DNA of 64,000 bases from Martinezella rhizogenes (GTDB taxonomy: Bacteria; Pseudomonadota; Alphaproteobacteria; Rhizobiales; Rhizobiaceae). This document shows, one piece after another, positions 54,524-62,119 of this stretch (the first letter of the stretch is position 1; the number at the start of each line of letters is the position of its first letter). Under the pieces are notes generated by a model, which saw only the letters and a list, made by a program, of their open reading frames with translations, did not search any database and was not told where the DNA came from. The translations under genes and the position numbers were made by a program. The stretch is from contig NZ_SGNY01000001.1 of NCBI RefSeq assembly GCF_007002745.1, positions 558,001 to 622,000 on the forward strand, in the 5' to 3' direction.

Positions 54524-55168
54524 TTATCCACCGATCGAGCTGCTGATGCCCTGTCCGGCCCAGAAGGCGGCATAGGCAAGCGCTGCGAAATAAATCGCCG
54601 TCAGGCCGAGAAACAGATAACCGCCGAGCACCGTGACGCCGTCTCTCTGAATCATGCCCGCAGATAAAAGCAGGATGGCGACACCGGGCAGGGTGTTGGA
54701 AAAGGGAATGAAGCCGAGCGGCATCATCAGCAACACGCCTGCCGTCATCAGCGCCAGACCGTTTATTCTGTTGGCGACAATGCCGGTGGTGAGCGCCGGT
54801 ACGCGCGGGCGAATAAATCCATCCAGCTTGGAAACGATGGCGACACCTTTTTGAAGCGCCGGTACCAGCTTTGCCGTTTCCATCTGCCGGTCGAGAATCT
54901 TCGCCGGCAGCCATGGCAGGCGGTTCAGCGTGATTGCGAGGCTGACGAGGATGATCGCAGCGCCGAACACCGTGCTGACGCCGGGAATGGAGACCGGAAT
55001 GAGAAAGGGCAGGGACGCAATTGCGCAGATAAGCAACAGGCCCTGTTCGCCGATTGCTTCCATCAGTTCGCGCAACGTGATCGTCTGGCCCTGCAACTTG
55101 CCTATAAGCTTCTCCAGCGTGGTGCTGAGCTTTTCAGACGTATCAGTGAATGCGAATTCGTTCGTCAT
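54524..55168 (-). CDS. exoD: ExoD-family membrane protein
   Basis: 214 residues from the ATG at 55168. ExoD pattern: an N-terminal helix with TLRELMEAIGEQGLLLICAIASLPFLIPVSIPGVSTVFGAAIIL split over residues ~35-80, the polar LPAKILDRQMETAKLV and a C-terminal TAGVLLMMPLGFIPFSNTLPG. In Sinorhizobium exoD affects exopolysaccharide and alkali tolerance; its biochemical role is not known. A 33-aa membrane protein gene follows upstream on the same strand. Confidence 0.88.
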   Translation of the reverse strand: MTNEFAFTDTSEKLSTTLEKLIGKLQGQTITLRELMEAIGEQGLLLICAIASLPFLIPVSIPGVSTVFGAAIILVSLAITLNRLPWLPAKILDRQMETAKLVPALQKGVAIVSKLDGFIRPRVPALTTGIVANRINGLALMTAGVLLMMPLGFIPFSNTLPGVAILLLSAGMIQRDGVTVLGGYLFLGLTAIYFAALAYAAFWAGQGISSSIGG

Positions 55169-55278
55169 GCCGCTTCCCGGAAGTTGTTTTAACTCCGGGT
55201 TTGATAACATTCATCCGGCCACATGCCTATCGCCGATAGAAATCGGCATCGTCATGGTTCGTCGTATCTTTCGCTTTA

Positions 55279-55380
55279 TTAGTGCGAAACCCAGTGGCTA
55301 TAGGCGCCGGCGAGAAGAACCACCAGCAGGATGGCGAGTATCACCGGATTGATCGACGTAATGAAGTTTACATAGTCCAT
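55279..55380 (-). CDS. 33-residue membrane protein
   Basis: ATG at 55380, stop TAA at 55279-55281. The peptide is MDYVNFITSINPVILAILLV followed by VLLAGAYSHWVSH: one hydrophobic helix with a short polar end. A strong ribosome site, GTGGAGGAAG, lies just before the start. It is too short for default gene callers and lies between exoD and the YqaA gene. No function is known; it could be a small subunit or regulator. Confidence 0.6.
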   Translation of the reverse strand: MDYVNFITSINPVILAILLVVLLAGAYSHWVSH

Positions 55381-55688
55381 GATAACTTCCTCCACTTCTT
55401 ACGGCTTTTATTCTACAGCAAAAAGGCGAGGTTATCTACCATAGGGTGAAATTTTGCAGCGCAGCAACCGCTTGCCGGTGTGGACTGGAATTGCTGGGAT
55501 TTCTCATTTTCCGCGATGCAAAAATAAATCTTCCAACATTTGCCATTCTCTTGCGTTGTGTCTAATCCTGCTGCGGCGCTGGCTTTTCTCCGTCCGCTGC
55601 GCGCCGCCGTAAATCGCCTCAATCACCGCTGAGATGCCTCGGCACTCCCGCCTTGACTTCGCTCCACACTCTTCCCCGGGGACATGAA
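55381..55688. other. Divergent intergenic region
   Basis: 308 bp between the 33-aa gene and the YqaA-like gene. It is AT-richer near the small gene, with no clear repeats or RNA structure; CTTGAC at about 55650 lacks a convincing -10 partner. Presumably it holds both promoters. Confidence 0.4.
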
Positions 55689-56276
55689 ATGCTGAAAAAC
55701 ATCTATGCCTGGACGATGGCGCTTGCGGCGCGCAAAACCGCCGTATGGTGGCTGGCGATCGTCGCTTTTGTGGAAAGTTCCGTCTTTGTCGTGCCTGCGG
55801 ATGTGCTTTTCCTGCCCATGGTGTTGGCCAAGCCGAAAAAGGCGATGTTTTATGCGTTTGTGGCGACGGTCGCCTCGGTCCTCGGCGGCATCGCCGGCTG
55901 GTTTCTCGGTCATTATGCTTTCGAGAGCATTGCGCGGCCCATTCTTGAATTTTACGGCAAACTCGACAGTTTCGAACAGCTGAAGAACTCGGTGGACTAC
56001 GAAACCATCGTTCTCCTGCTGGTGACATCGGGGCTGGCGCACCTGCCGCCGATCAAGGTGGTGACGATCCTTTCAGGCGCGGCCAATATCAGCCTCGGCC
56101 TGTTCATTCTTTCAGCCGTCGTCACACGTGGCGCCCGCTTTTTCATTCTTGCCGGATTGCTGCAGAGATATGGGGATTCAGTGCGCCATTTCATCGAAAA
56201 ACGCCTCGGCGTCATCACGGCCGCAGCCGCCGCGGCGCTCATCGCGGTCTATGCGGTTTACGTTTTCGTGCGTTGA
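55689..56276 (+). CDS. YqaA/DedA-like (SNARE-associated) membrane protein
   Basis: 195 residues from the ATG at 55689. Opens with WTMALAARKTAVWWLAIVAFVESSVFVVPADVLFLPMVLAKPKKAMFYAF split over residues ~6-55, typical of the YqaA branch with the ExSxxPxPxE-like VESSVFVVPADV. Contains GWFLGHYAF and four to five membrane segments. DedA relatives scramble undecaprenyl phosphate or phospholipids; for YqaA the function is not established. Confidence 0.85.
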   Translation: MLKNIYAWTMALAARKTAVWWLAIVAFVESSVFVVPADVLFLPMVLAKPKKAMFYAFVATVASVLGGIAGWFLGHYAFESIARPILEFYGKLDSFEQLKNSVDYETIVLLLVTSGLAHLPPIKVVTILSGAANISLGLFILSAVVTRGARFFILAGLLQRYGDSVRHFIEKRLGVITAAAAAALIAVYAVYVFVR

Positions 56277-56380
56277 TCGAACGCATTTTTTTACTCTTAC
56301 AATACTGTCGCATAACTTTCAGCTTGCTGTCAGAATCCGTCTGTATCGGTTCTCTTGTCGAGTAAGGGAACCGTTTTATT

Positions 56381-56968
56381 ATGCGAAGATTTTGGAAGTG
56401 CTCCTTTGGGGGCATGGGCTTTGTTGTGCTTGCGGCAGGCGGATATCTTTACGCCATCCAGCTCCTCGGCAACTTTCACGAGGTGGTGGCCGGTCAACTT
56501 TACCGCTCCAACCAGCCAAGCAATGAAGAGCTTGTCCGCTACACCAGGGATCACGGCATCAAGACGGTTATCAACCTGCGCGGACCGAATGAATCCCAGG
56601 CCTGGTACCGGGACGAGGTCGAAACAGCGCGCGAGCTTGGGTTGAAGCACATCGATTTCGGCATGTCGGCCAGCCGGGAACTCAACATGGATCAGGTCAA
56701 CCAGCTCGTCGCGATCATGCGCGATGCGCCGAAACCGATCCTCATCCATTGCAAGGCCGGCGCTGACCGGACGGGCCTCGCCACCGCTCTTTACCTCAGT
56801 CGCGTCGCACGCCTCGGCGAGAAGGAGGCGGAAAGCCAGCTTTCGGTGCGTTACGGCCACATCGGCATTCCCTATCTCTCGGCAACCTATGCCATGGACA
56901 GAACATGGGAGAATGTAGAGCGCATGCCAATCACGGACGACTTCGCCATCGCCTCAAACGAGTTCTGA
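56381..56968 (+). CDS. Membrane-anchored dual-specificity/tyrosine phosphatase
   Basis: 195 residues. One N-terminal helix (GGMGFVVLAAGGYLYAIQLL) places the domain outside or at the membrane. The phosphatase loop is HCKAGADRTG (Cys124, Arg130), preceded by VINLRGPNES and LYRSNQPS, the pattern of bacterial DSP-like phosphatases of the Siw14/tyrosine type. Substrates may be phosphotyrosine, phospholipids or inositol phosphates; unknown. Encoded right after the YqaA gene. Confidence 0.88.
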   Translation: MRRFWKCSFGGMGFVVLAAGGYLYAIQLLGNFHEVVAGQLYRSNQPSNEELVRYTRDHGIKTVINLRGPNESQAWYRDEVETARELGLKHIDFGMSASRELNMDQVNQLVAIMRDAPKPILIHCKAGADRTGLATALYLSRVARLGEKEAESQLSVRYGHIGIPYLSATYAMDRTWENVERMPITDDFAIASNEF

Positions 56969-57295
56969 GGGCGCTTTCAGCTGATCCTGCGTAAATCACG
57001 GATCGTTCCCGGCACAGGGATTTGCGTTCTGTCTTGATTGCCGATGTGATCAGGCTGCACGCAATTCTCGGTGCGGGCTTGCTCAATTGGCGAGGCCATA
57101 ACAGCGGCGGAGCGGTGATAAGGCGGACCAGGATCCGGTCCGTAATCGACGCGACCCGCAACGCACTATCTTGTCGGAAATATCTTGCCGGAGGGCGATT
57201 CTGGCAGGTGCGGGCTCCATCCACATCAAAGGCATGGTCCGTCAAAGTTACGATATCCTCACGGGGTAAGCCGCATCCAACGGCAAACAGCCGGC
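56969..57295. other. Intergenic stretch without a recognised gene
   Basis: 327 bp. No conserved coding sequence, tRNA or notable palindrome is seen. The right part is the downstream end of the minus-strand 67-aa gene. Confidence 0.45.
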
Positions 57296-57499
57296 TCAAT
57301 CGCCTGCCATATCCGGTGTCCAGCCGCGCGTATATCCTTTGCCCATGATGGCAACCGCAAGGGAAAGCTGTTCCTGCAAATGTTCGATTTCACCAAGCAG
57401 CGTTTCGACGGCGGCCCTTGCATCGCCGTCGTGACACTGGATGACGTATCCGGCTATGTCGTCCGGCCGTACGGGGGTGGTTTTTGCAGCATCGGACAT
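57296..57499 (-). CDS. 67-residue hypothetical protein under a LexA-type box
   Basis: Start at the ATG at 57499 behind AGAGG; an upstream ATG at 57523 has no ribosome site and would overlap the LexA box. Sequence: MSDAAKTTPVRPDDIAGYVI followed by QCHDGDARAAVETLLGEIEH and LQEQLSLAVAIMGKGYTRGW, with an amphipathic central helix. No known family. The canonical LexA site GTTCACTAAATGTTC lies just upstream (57518-57532), so SOS control is likely. Confidence 0.65.
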   Translation of the reverse strand: MSDAAKTTPVRPDDIAGYVIQCHDGDARAAVETLLGEIEHLQEQLSLAVAIMGKGYTRGWTPDMAGD

Positions 57500-57517
57500 C
57501 TCGGTGACCTCTCTTTT

Positions 57518-57532
57518 GTTCACTAAATGTTC
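57518..57532 (-). promoter_or_regulatory. LexA (SOS) box, GAAC-N7-GAAC
   Basis: GTTC-ACTAAAT-GTTC on the plus strand, GAAC-N7-GAAC on the minus strand, matching the alphaproteobacterial LexA consensus exactly. It sits 19 bp before the start at 57499, where LexA could block transcription. Confidence 0.75.
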
Positions 57533-57852
57533 TAATTTTAGCGAAGAGTCAACAAAGCAATGCGTGCAATCATTCTCTTTGACGAAAGGCGAGTGGCATG
57601 AACAAAGGGCAAATCGCCAACCTGTTGATTACTAGGCATTCCTCGCTACCGGAATGAACGAATGGCGGCTGGTGAGCGCCATACGGCAGTGGATGGCTGA
57701 GGCATGACGCAAGCGCCCCGGATGAAACAAACCGGGCTGGGCTGCGTCAAAAAGACCGTGCTTGCGTGCATGAATGAAGTTGCTGAAACAGCAGTTTTGA
57801 CGTAGCTCTAGTCGCGGGAGATTATGTCAAGAATAGACTGGAAATATTCAAA
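57533..57852. other. Gene-poor intergenic region
   Basis: 320 bp with several small dyads (GCCCCGG...CCGGGCTGGGC near 57712, and TGCTGAAACAGCA then GTTTTG near 57780) but no convincing ORF. A small RNA is conceivable, but nothing decides it. Confidence 0.35.
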
Positions 57853-57993
57853 ATGACGGATTGGAATTGGGTGGATTTGTTCCCTATAGTCTTCTTCCCG
57901 TTCAAGATTATCGTATTGGGTACAGGCATGTACTTCGCCATCAAGTGGCATCACGATCAGGCGAAGAAGGAAAAAGAAACCAGCGGATCGTAA
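57853..57993 (+). CDS. 46-residue membrane protein
   Basis: ATG at 57853, stop TAA at 57991-57993. Peptide MTDWNWVDLFPIVFFPFKII followed by VLGTGMYFAIKWHHDQAKKE and KETSGS. One hydrophobic helix near the N-terminus, then a basic/charged cytoplasmic-looking tail. I recall similar short proteins in Rhizobiaceae, but no function. Codon use and the charged tail favour a real gene; the ribosome site is weak. Confidence 0.55.
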   Translation: MTDWNWVDLFPIVFFPFKIIVLGTGMYFAIKWHHDQAKKEKETSGS

Positions 57994-58385
57994 ACGCCCG
58001 CCGGACACACTCGTGACGCCTCAGATTAACCCGGCCAATATCGAGTGATGCGGCAGCAATGCGCGCAACAGGGCAAGGCCACGCGCACCTTCATCTCAAA
58101 CACCTGTTCCAGCGACTGCCGCTCGAAAATCATTCTGATCGCTTCAGCTGCATCGCTGTCATCGCTATGCGTTGACTTATAAACGCTAGTGCCGCGACTG
58201 AATCCCCGTAGTCACCACAATGGGCTATCTTTGCGTTTGATAAGTTTCGAGGGGCAAATCACCACTCCATAACGAAGCAACAATTGCGACCGACGCTAAC
58301 GCCGAAAGCCCTTGTCCTCCGCAGGGTGGTGAATACGGCGGGTGGCCCCACAATTATGCTGCGACGTGGTTCGTGTGGGCAAGCC
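57994..58385. other. Intergenic region with a possible gene remnant
   Basis: 392 bp. A minus-strand open frame at roughly 58028-58200 encodes a Cys-rich tail (VALPCCAHCCRIT) but has no plausible start codon, so it is more likely a remnant than a gene. Nothing else is recognised. Confidence 0.4.
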
Positions 58386-58646
58386 CTAATGGACTGCGGG
58401 ATCCTCGTCTTCAAGAAAGCTACGAATGCCGTCCTTTTCGCACGTGGCAAGGAATTCTTCCCATGCATCTTTATCGGTGGCGAAAGGCTCGTCCCAGGTG
58501 GTGACAAGGTCATTTTCGCTTATGACCTCAAGCTTCCAATCCTGCTGCGTGCCGGCCGATCGGTAGATATCGACGAGGACCGTGACACCGTCATCTTCGA
58601 ATTCGCCTGAAAATTCGGAGTGTTCGATTTTTGATTTCTTCGCCAT
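58386..58646 (-). CDS. Small acidic hypothetical protein
   Basis: 86 residues, ATG at 58646 with TGAAGGACATTGACATG context (GAAGGA). Acidic beta-rich pattern: SEFSGEFEDDGVTVLVDIYRSAG, then WKLEVISENDLVTTWDEPFATDKDAWEEFLAT. Repeated FxTDKDA- and W-residues suggest a small fold shared with rhizobial proteins, but I do not recognise a named family. Confidence 0.7.
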   Translation of the reverse strand: MAKKSKIEHSEFSGEFEDDGVTVLVDIYRSAGTQQDWKLEVISENDLVTTWDEPFATDKDAWEEFLATCEKDGIRSFLEDEDPAVH

Positions 58647-58919
58647 GTCAATGTCCTTCAGGCTCAGGCTTCGTCAGGGTGCTGGGGGCGTGCTTGAACA
58701 CGATAACCGTCAGGGGGACGGCGATGGCGGCAGGAACAAATTTGGTCTAGCGCTCAATCAATCAGCCTCCAGCAAATCAAATGCGCGCCGTCAAGGCGGG
58801 AAAGAACCAAACACCACGCAAAGCCTAACGCGCAGTTGCGAGAGTGGACCCGAGGGCTGCAAAATCGCTAAAACAAATATAGCCAGCTCTGGGGGAACTG
58901 GCTATCTATCTGATTTTTA

Positions 58920-58996
<77 letters not shown>

Positions 58997-59224
58997 AACC
59001 TGAAAGCCGTTTATATATAAGCCTGTTAGGGCGCAAGCGGAAAATCGCCTTTTCTCAAAAAAAGGAACAAAGGGTGTGGATGGCGGGCAGGGGACAGACT
59101 GTCGTTCGGCTCTCTACCGGTTGCTTCCGTCAAACGCATGACACATCCTCTTTCCATCATGGCTGGAACCTGCGGTGAACTTCAGCGTTCAATTGCAGCG
59201 GAATTGAAACTCAGGGAGATAAAT

Positions 59225-59761
59225 ATGTCCGAACTCGTCGTTGTTGGTTTTGATGGAACGGAAGAGGCCGACCGCGTTCTTCTGAAGCTTGCCGGCCTGA
59301 AAAAGGAATATCTGGTCGATCTGGAAGACGCCGTGGTCGTTGTTCGTGATGAAAACGGCAAGGTGCATCTGAAGCAGAGCGTCAACCTGACGGCGCTTGG
59401 TGCAAGTTCCGGTTTTCTGTCCGGCGGCCTCTGGGGCGGCCTTGTCGGCCTGCTGTTCCTTAATCCGCTGGCGGGCTTTGCAATTGGCGGCGCAATTGGT
59501 GCCGGCACGGGCGCGCTGGCGGGTTCGCTGACCGATTTCGGCATTGATGACGATTTCATCAAATCCCTTGGCGAAACCATTCCCAATGGCTCTTCGGCAC
59601 TGTTCGTGCTGATCCGCAAGGTACAGCCGGAAAAGGTTCTGGCGGAACTGGAAGGGCTGCGCGGCCGGGTCATCAAGACCTCGCTGTCTCCTGAGCAGGA
59701 AGCGCAATTGCAAAAAGCTCTGTCGGGTGAAACCGCGCAGGCAGCTGCGCCCGTCGCTTGA
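59225..59761 (+). CDS. DUF1269 membrane protein
   Basis: 178 residues from the ATG at 59225. Starts MSELVVVGFDGTEEADRVLLKLAGLKKEYLVDLEDAVVVVRDENGKVHLKQ in pieces, then a glycine-rich membrane hairpin (GGLWGGLVGLLFLNPLAGFAIGGAIGAGTGALAGSLTDFGIDDDFIKSLG) and a soluble end. This is the DUF1269 pattern, thought to be a stress-linked membrane protein in several bacteria; no biochemical role is known. Followed by a strong terminator. Confidence 0.87.
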   Translation: MSELVVVGFDGTEEADRVLLKLAGLKKEYLVDLEDAVVVVRDENGKVHLKQSVNLTALGASSGFLSGGLWGGLVGLLFLNPLAGFAIGGAIGAGTGALAGSLTDFGIDDDFIKSLGETIPNGSSALFVLIRKVQPEKVLAELEGLRGRVIKTSLSPEQEAQLQKALSGETAQAAAPVA

Positions 59762-59778
59762 ATGGCAACAGGAACAAC

Positions 59779-59808
59779 GCTGCGGCATGATCGATGCCGC
59801 AGCTTTTT
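59779..59808 (+). terminator. Intrinsic terminator after the DUF1269 gene
   Basis: A perfect 10-bp stem GCTGCGGCAT/ATGCCGCAGC with a 5-base loop, followed by TTTTT. It lies 18 bp after the stop. Confidence 0.92.
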
Positions 59809-59834
59809 GTCCAGATGGGTCCGGAAGCGGCCGC

Positions 59835-60476
59835 TTAGACGGTCAGCGTGCCGGGTTTAGCCTGCGGCCAGGTGAGATAATAATAGCGGCTGCCGACGCT
59901 GCCGAAAAACGCGTTGTCGCCGGAAATCCTGTCAACATAAGCGCCGCTGGCGCTCTTGCTATAGGCTGAGCCGTCGCGTTTGAGGTGATCCTTCAGAAAA
60001 TCGCTCCAGCCCGTAGTGGCGATCTCGGTTGCCGGTTTCGAGGTGGTTTTCGAATCGGCCTTCACGTCCCACGCCTTGATCTGCGCGCCTTCGGATGGAT
60101 CGGATACGGTGAGCGTGCCGGCGGCCAGTGCTTCCAGCATCGCCTTTGCCTGCGAGGCCTTGTCCGGGTCCTTGGACAAATCCTCCAGCATCGCCTTCAG
60201 ATCCTTCATGAAACCGGCCTGCGTAATATCGCCGGATGAAGCCTGAGGTGTCGTCTCGGTCTGCGTCTCCACGCCGGCGGTCTGCGCATATTGCGCCAGA
60301 AGCTGTGTCAGCCTCGTATTTGTGGAAGAAGACGTATCGACGCCATAGGCGCCAAGCAGCGCTGCCCGCGACGAGGAAGATGAGGTCGCGGTGGAGTTGT
60401 CATCCTGCTCCTTGATGGCCTTGAGGGCTAATCTGGTGGCGGTGAGGCGGGTGGACAGGTCGACGGAGGAGACCAT
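59835..60476 (-). CDS. Hypothetical protein, rhizobial type
   Basis: 213 residues from the ATG at 60476 (GGAAAAG upstream); an open extension to 60569 lacks a ribosome site. Ser/Thr/Gln-rich N-terminal half (SSVDLSTRLTATRLALKAIKEQDDNS, TSSSSSRAALLGAYGVD), then helices KDLKAMLEDLSKDPDKASQAKAMLEALAAGTLTV and an end domain SKSASGAYVDRISGDNAFFGSVGSRYYYLTWPQAKPG. No signal peptide or known domain. The C-terminal tyrosine-rich strand looks conserved in Rhizobiaceae-like proteins from memory. Confidence 0.7.
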   Translation of the reverse strand: MVSSVDLSTRLTATRLALKAIKEQDDNSTATSSSSSRAALLGAYGVDTSSSTNTRLTQLLAQYAQTAGVETQTETTPQASSGDITQAGFMKDLKAMLEDLSKDPDKASQAKAMLEALAAGTLTVSDPSEGAQIKAWDVKADSKTTSKPATEIATTGWSDFLKDHLKRDGSAYSKSASGAYVDRISGDNAFFGSVGSRYYYLTWPQAKPGTLTV

Positions 60477-60573
60477 TTCGGTAACTTTTCCATGATCAGC
60501 CCGATACGCATCATTCGTACCGAACCGGCTTGGCGAGGATTGTTGATCCCGCCTTTCGTCTCCTCTCATAAGA

Positions 60574-60619
60574 AGACCGGGTGCGTCCCGCGCCGCTTGG
60601 GCTTGGGTGCACCCGGTCT
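60574..60619. terminator. Long-stem hairpin between the 213-aa and 49-aa genes
   Basis: A perfect 11-bp stem AGACCGGGTGC/GCACCCGGTCT with a 24-base loop. It follows the 49-aa gene on the minus strand. The T-run is weak. Confidence 0.6.
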
Positions 60620-60649
60620 AATGAAGGAAGTTTGCGCGACGCTTGCGCC

Positions 60650-60799
60650 TTAATTTTCCTGAACGGAGACGCCGTTCGGGCCGATATTCATCTCGATGCC
60701 CTTCGGCTTGCTTTCCTCGTGCCAGACATAGACCCCAAGGCCAACAAGGACCACCAGGAGTGCGCCAATGATGAGATAGAGATTATTGGTCTGCGTCAT
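60650..60799 (-). CDS. 49-residue single-pass membrane protein
   Basis: Start at the ATG at 60799 with GGGGAGAC upstream; an ORF extension to 60844 is less likely. MTQTNNLYLIIGALLVVLVG continuing LGVYVWHEESKPKGIEMNIG and PNGVSVQEN: one transmembrane helix and a small soluble C-terminal domain. Similar short proteins with the KPKGIEMNIGPNGVSVQ tail are familiar to me from Rhizobiales, without a function. Confidence 0.7.
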   Translation of the reverse strand: MTQTNNLYLIIGALLVVLVGLGVYVWHEESKPKGIEMNIGPNGVSVQEN

Positions 60800-60877
60800 A
60801 AGATGTCTCCCCGTTTGACGATCATAATCGCCGGCTAAACGCATGAAATCGCGCAGGGTTCCGTTAGGGGAAGCATT

Positions 60878-62119
60878 TTAGGCGTGGCTTGTGCGGCGGC
60901 GCAGGTTTTCGCGTTTTTCCAGCGCCATGCAGCCCCACAATATGCCGAGCAGCAGGAAGAAATGCCGCCAGTGATCGGTATCGATGACGGCGCCGATCAT
61001 GACGTGGCCGACAAAGGTCACCCAGGAAATGATCAGGAACGGCTGCCACGGCCGCGGCCGCAGCAGATGCCTGAAACCGGCAGCGATCGTCCAGCAGATC
61101 AGCGTCAGATAGATCACGAAACCGAACCAGCCATGCGTTGTCAGGCTTTTCAGCCAGATATTATGTTCGGCGGCGGGAAAGATATTGTCGAACACCATCG
61201 GCCCGATGCCGAGCGGATGTTCCATCGCCAGCAGGAAACCAAGATAGTGACGGGCAAAGCGCCCCAGATGCCCACCATCATAGGATTGCACCGCAGAGGC
61301 GCGGCTGAAGAACAGGTCCGAGACCTGTTTGAATTGCAGCGCGATGATGACGGCTGCGACCATGAGCGCGACGGCAACCAGAAACAGCACGAGAATTTTC
61401 AGCCGAAACGCGGCAGTGCGCTCCTTCAGCAACATGACGAAGACGAGCAGGAGGGCTGCGAACAGAAACAGGCCCCATGCCGCACGCGAAAATGACAGGA
61501 ACACGCCAAGCGACAGGATCAGCAGGCCGAGGATACGCCAGGGCGCATGCATTGCCTTGCCGGTAAGCAGGCCATAGATCAGGTAAAGCGACGGTGTCAC
61601 CAGGAAGGGACCAAAGACGTTCGGGTCCTGAAACGCACCCTTGGCGCGATCGTAAAGCGTGAAGACCTCGAAGCCGGGAAGGGCGTGAAAATATCCGATG
61701 ATACCGAGCAGCGAGGTGATCAGCGCCGCGGCGAGCCAGGCGCGAAAAATCAGCAGCAGCCGCTGGTACTTGTCCTCGATGATCGCCGCGTAAAAAACCG
61801 AGGTCAGCGCCAGAAAGGTCGAGACGGCGAGGTAAAGCGGCCCCTCGTCCAGATCGGCCATGGTGGTGAGCGAAAGGTAACCGCCGACATTAAAGGCAAG
61901 CAGCAGGCACAGCAGCAGCACGACGGTGCGGGAAAGGCGCAGGCCCAGCAGGAACCAGATGGCCACTTGCCCGACCATCATCAGCTCGTAGGGCGCCGGT
62001 TCGGAGATGACGAAGCCGGAGAGGAACACGCCGAAGGCAATGAAGAACGAACCGACGAGCCGCATGGCGGCCAGAGGCGCATCAAAACCCGGTGCGTGTT
62101 GGTAACCGACGTGGGTCAA
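60878..62119 (-). CDS. O-antigen ligase/polymerase (Wzy-like) membrane protein
   Basis: 413 residues from a TTG at 62119 overlapping the upstream stop (TTGA); the next candidate start is residue 19 without a ribosome site. About eleven membrane helices. The Wzy/WaaL signature region is GAFQDPNVFGPFLVTPSLYLIYG, followed by a large periplasmic loop with EHPLGIGPMVFDNIFPAAEHNIWLKSLTTHGWFG. It should polymerise repeat units or ligate them in the polysaccharide system together with the adjacent transferase. It may correspond to uppF of the upp locus, by order only. Confidence 0.88.
   Translation of the reverse strand: MTHVGYQHAPGFDAPLAAMRLVGSFFIAFGVFLSGFVISEPAPYELMMVGQVAIWFLLGLRLSRTVVLLLCLLLAFNVGGYLSLTTMADLDEGPLYLAVSTFLALTSVFYAAIIEDKYQRLLLIFRAWLAAALITSLLGIIGYFHALPGFEVFTLYDRAKGAFQDPNVFGPFLVTPSLYLIYGLLTGKAMHAPWRILGLLILSLGVFLSFSRAAWGLFLFAALLLVFVMLLKERTAAFRLKILVLFLVAVALMVAAVIIALQFKQVSDLFFSRASAVQSYDGGHLGRFARHYLGFLLAMEHPLGIGPMVFDNIFPAAEHNIWLKSLTTHGWFGFVIYLTLICWTIAAGFRHLLRPRPWQPFLIISWVTFVGHVMIGAVIDTDHWRHFFLLLGILWGCMALEKRENLRRRTSHA

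Noticed and set aside
57590..57800. Possible small RNA with several small dyads
   Set aside because: Stems are short and no promoter-terminator pair could be read; insufficient to call.
58028..58200. Minus-strand frame with a Cys-rich tail (LPCCAHCC)
   Set aside because: No usable start codon follows the in-frame stop upstream and no ribosome site is seen; at most a remnant.
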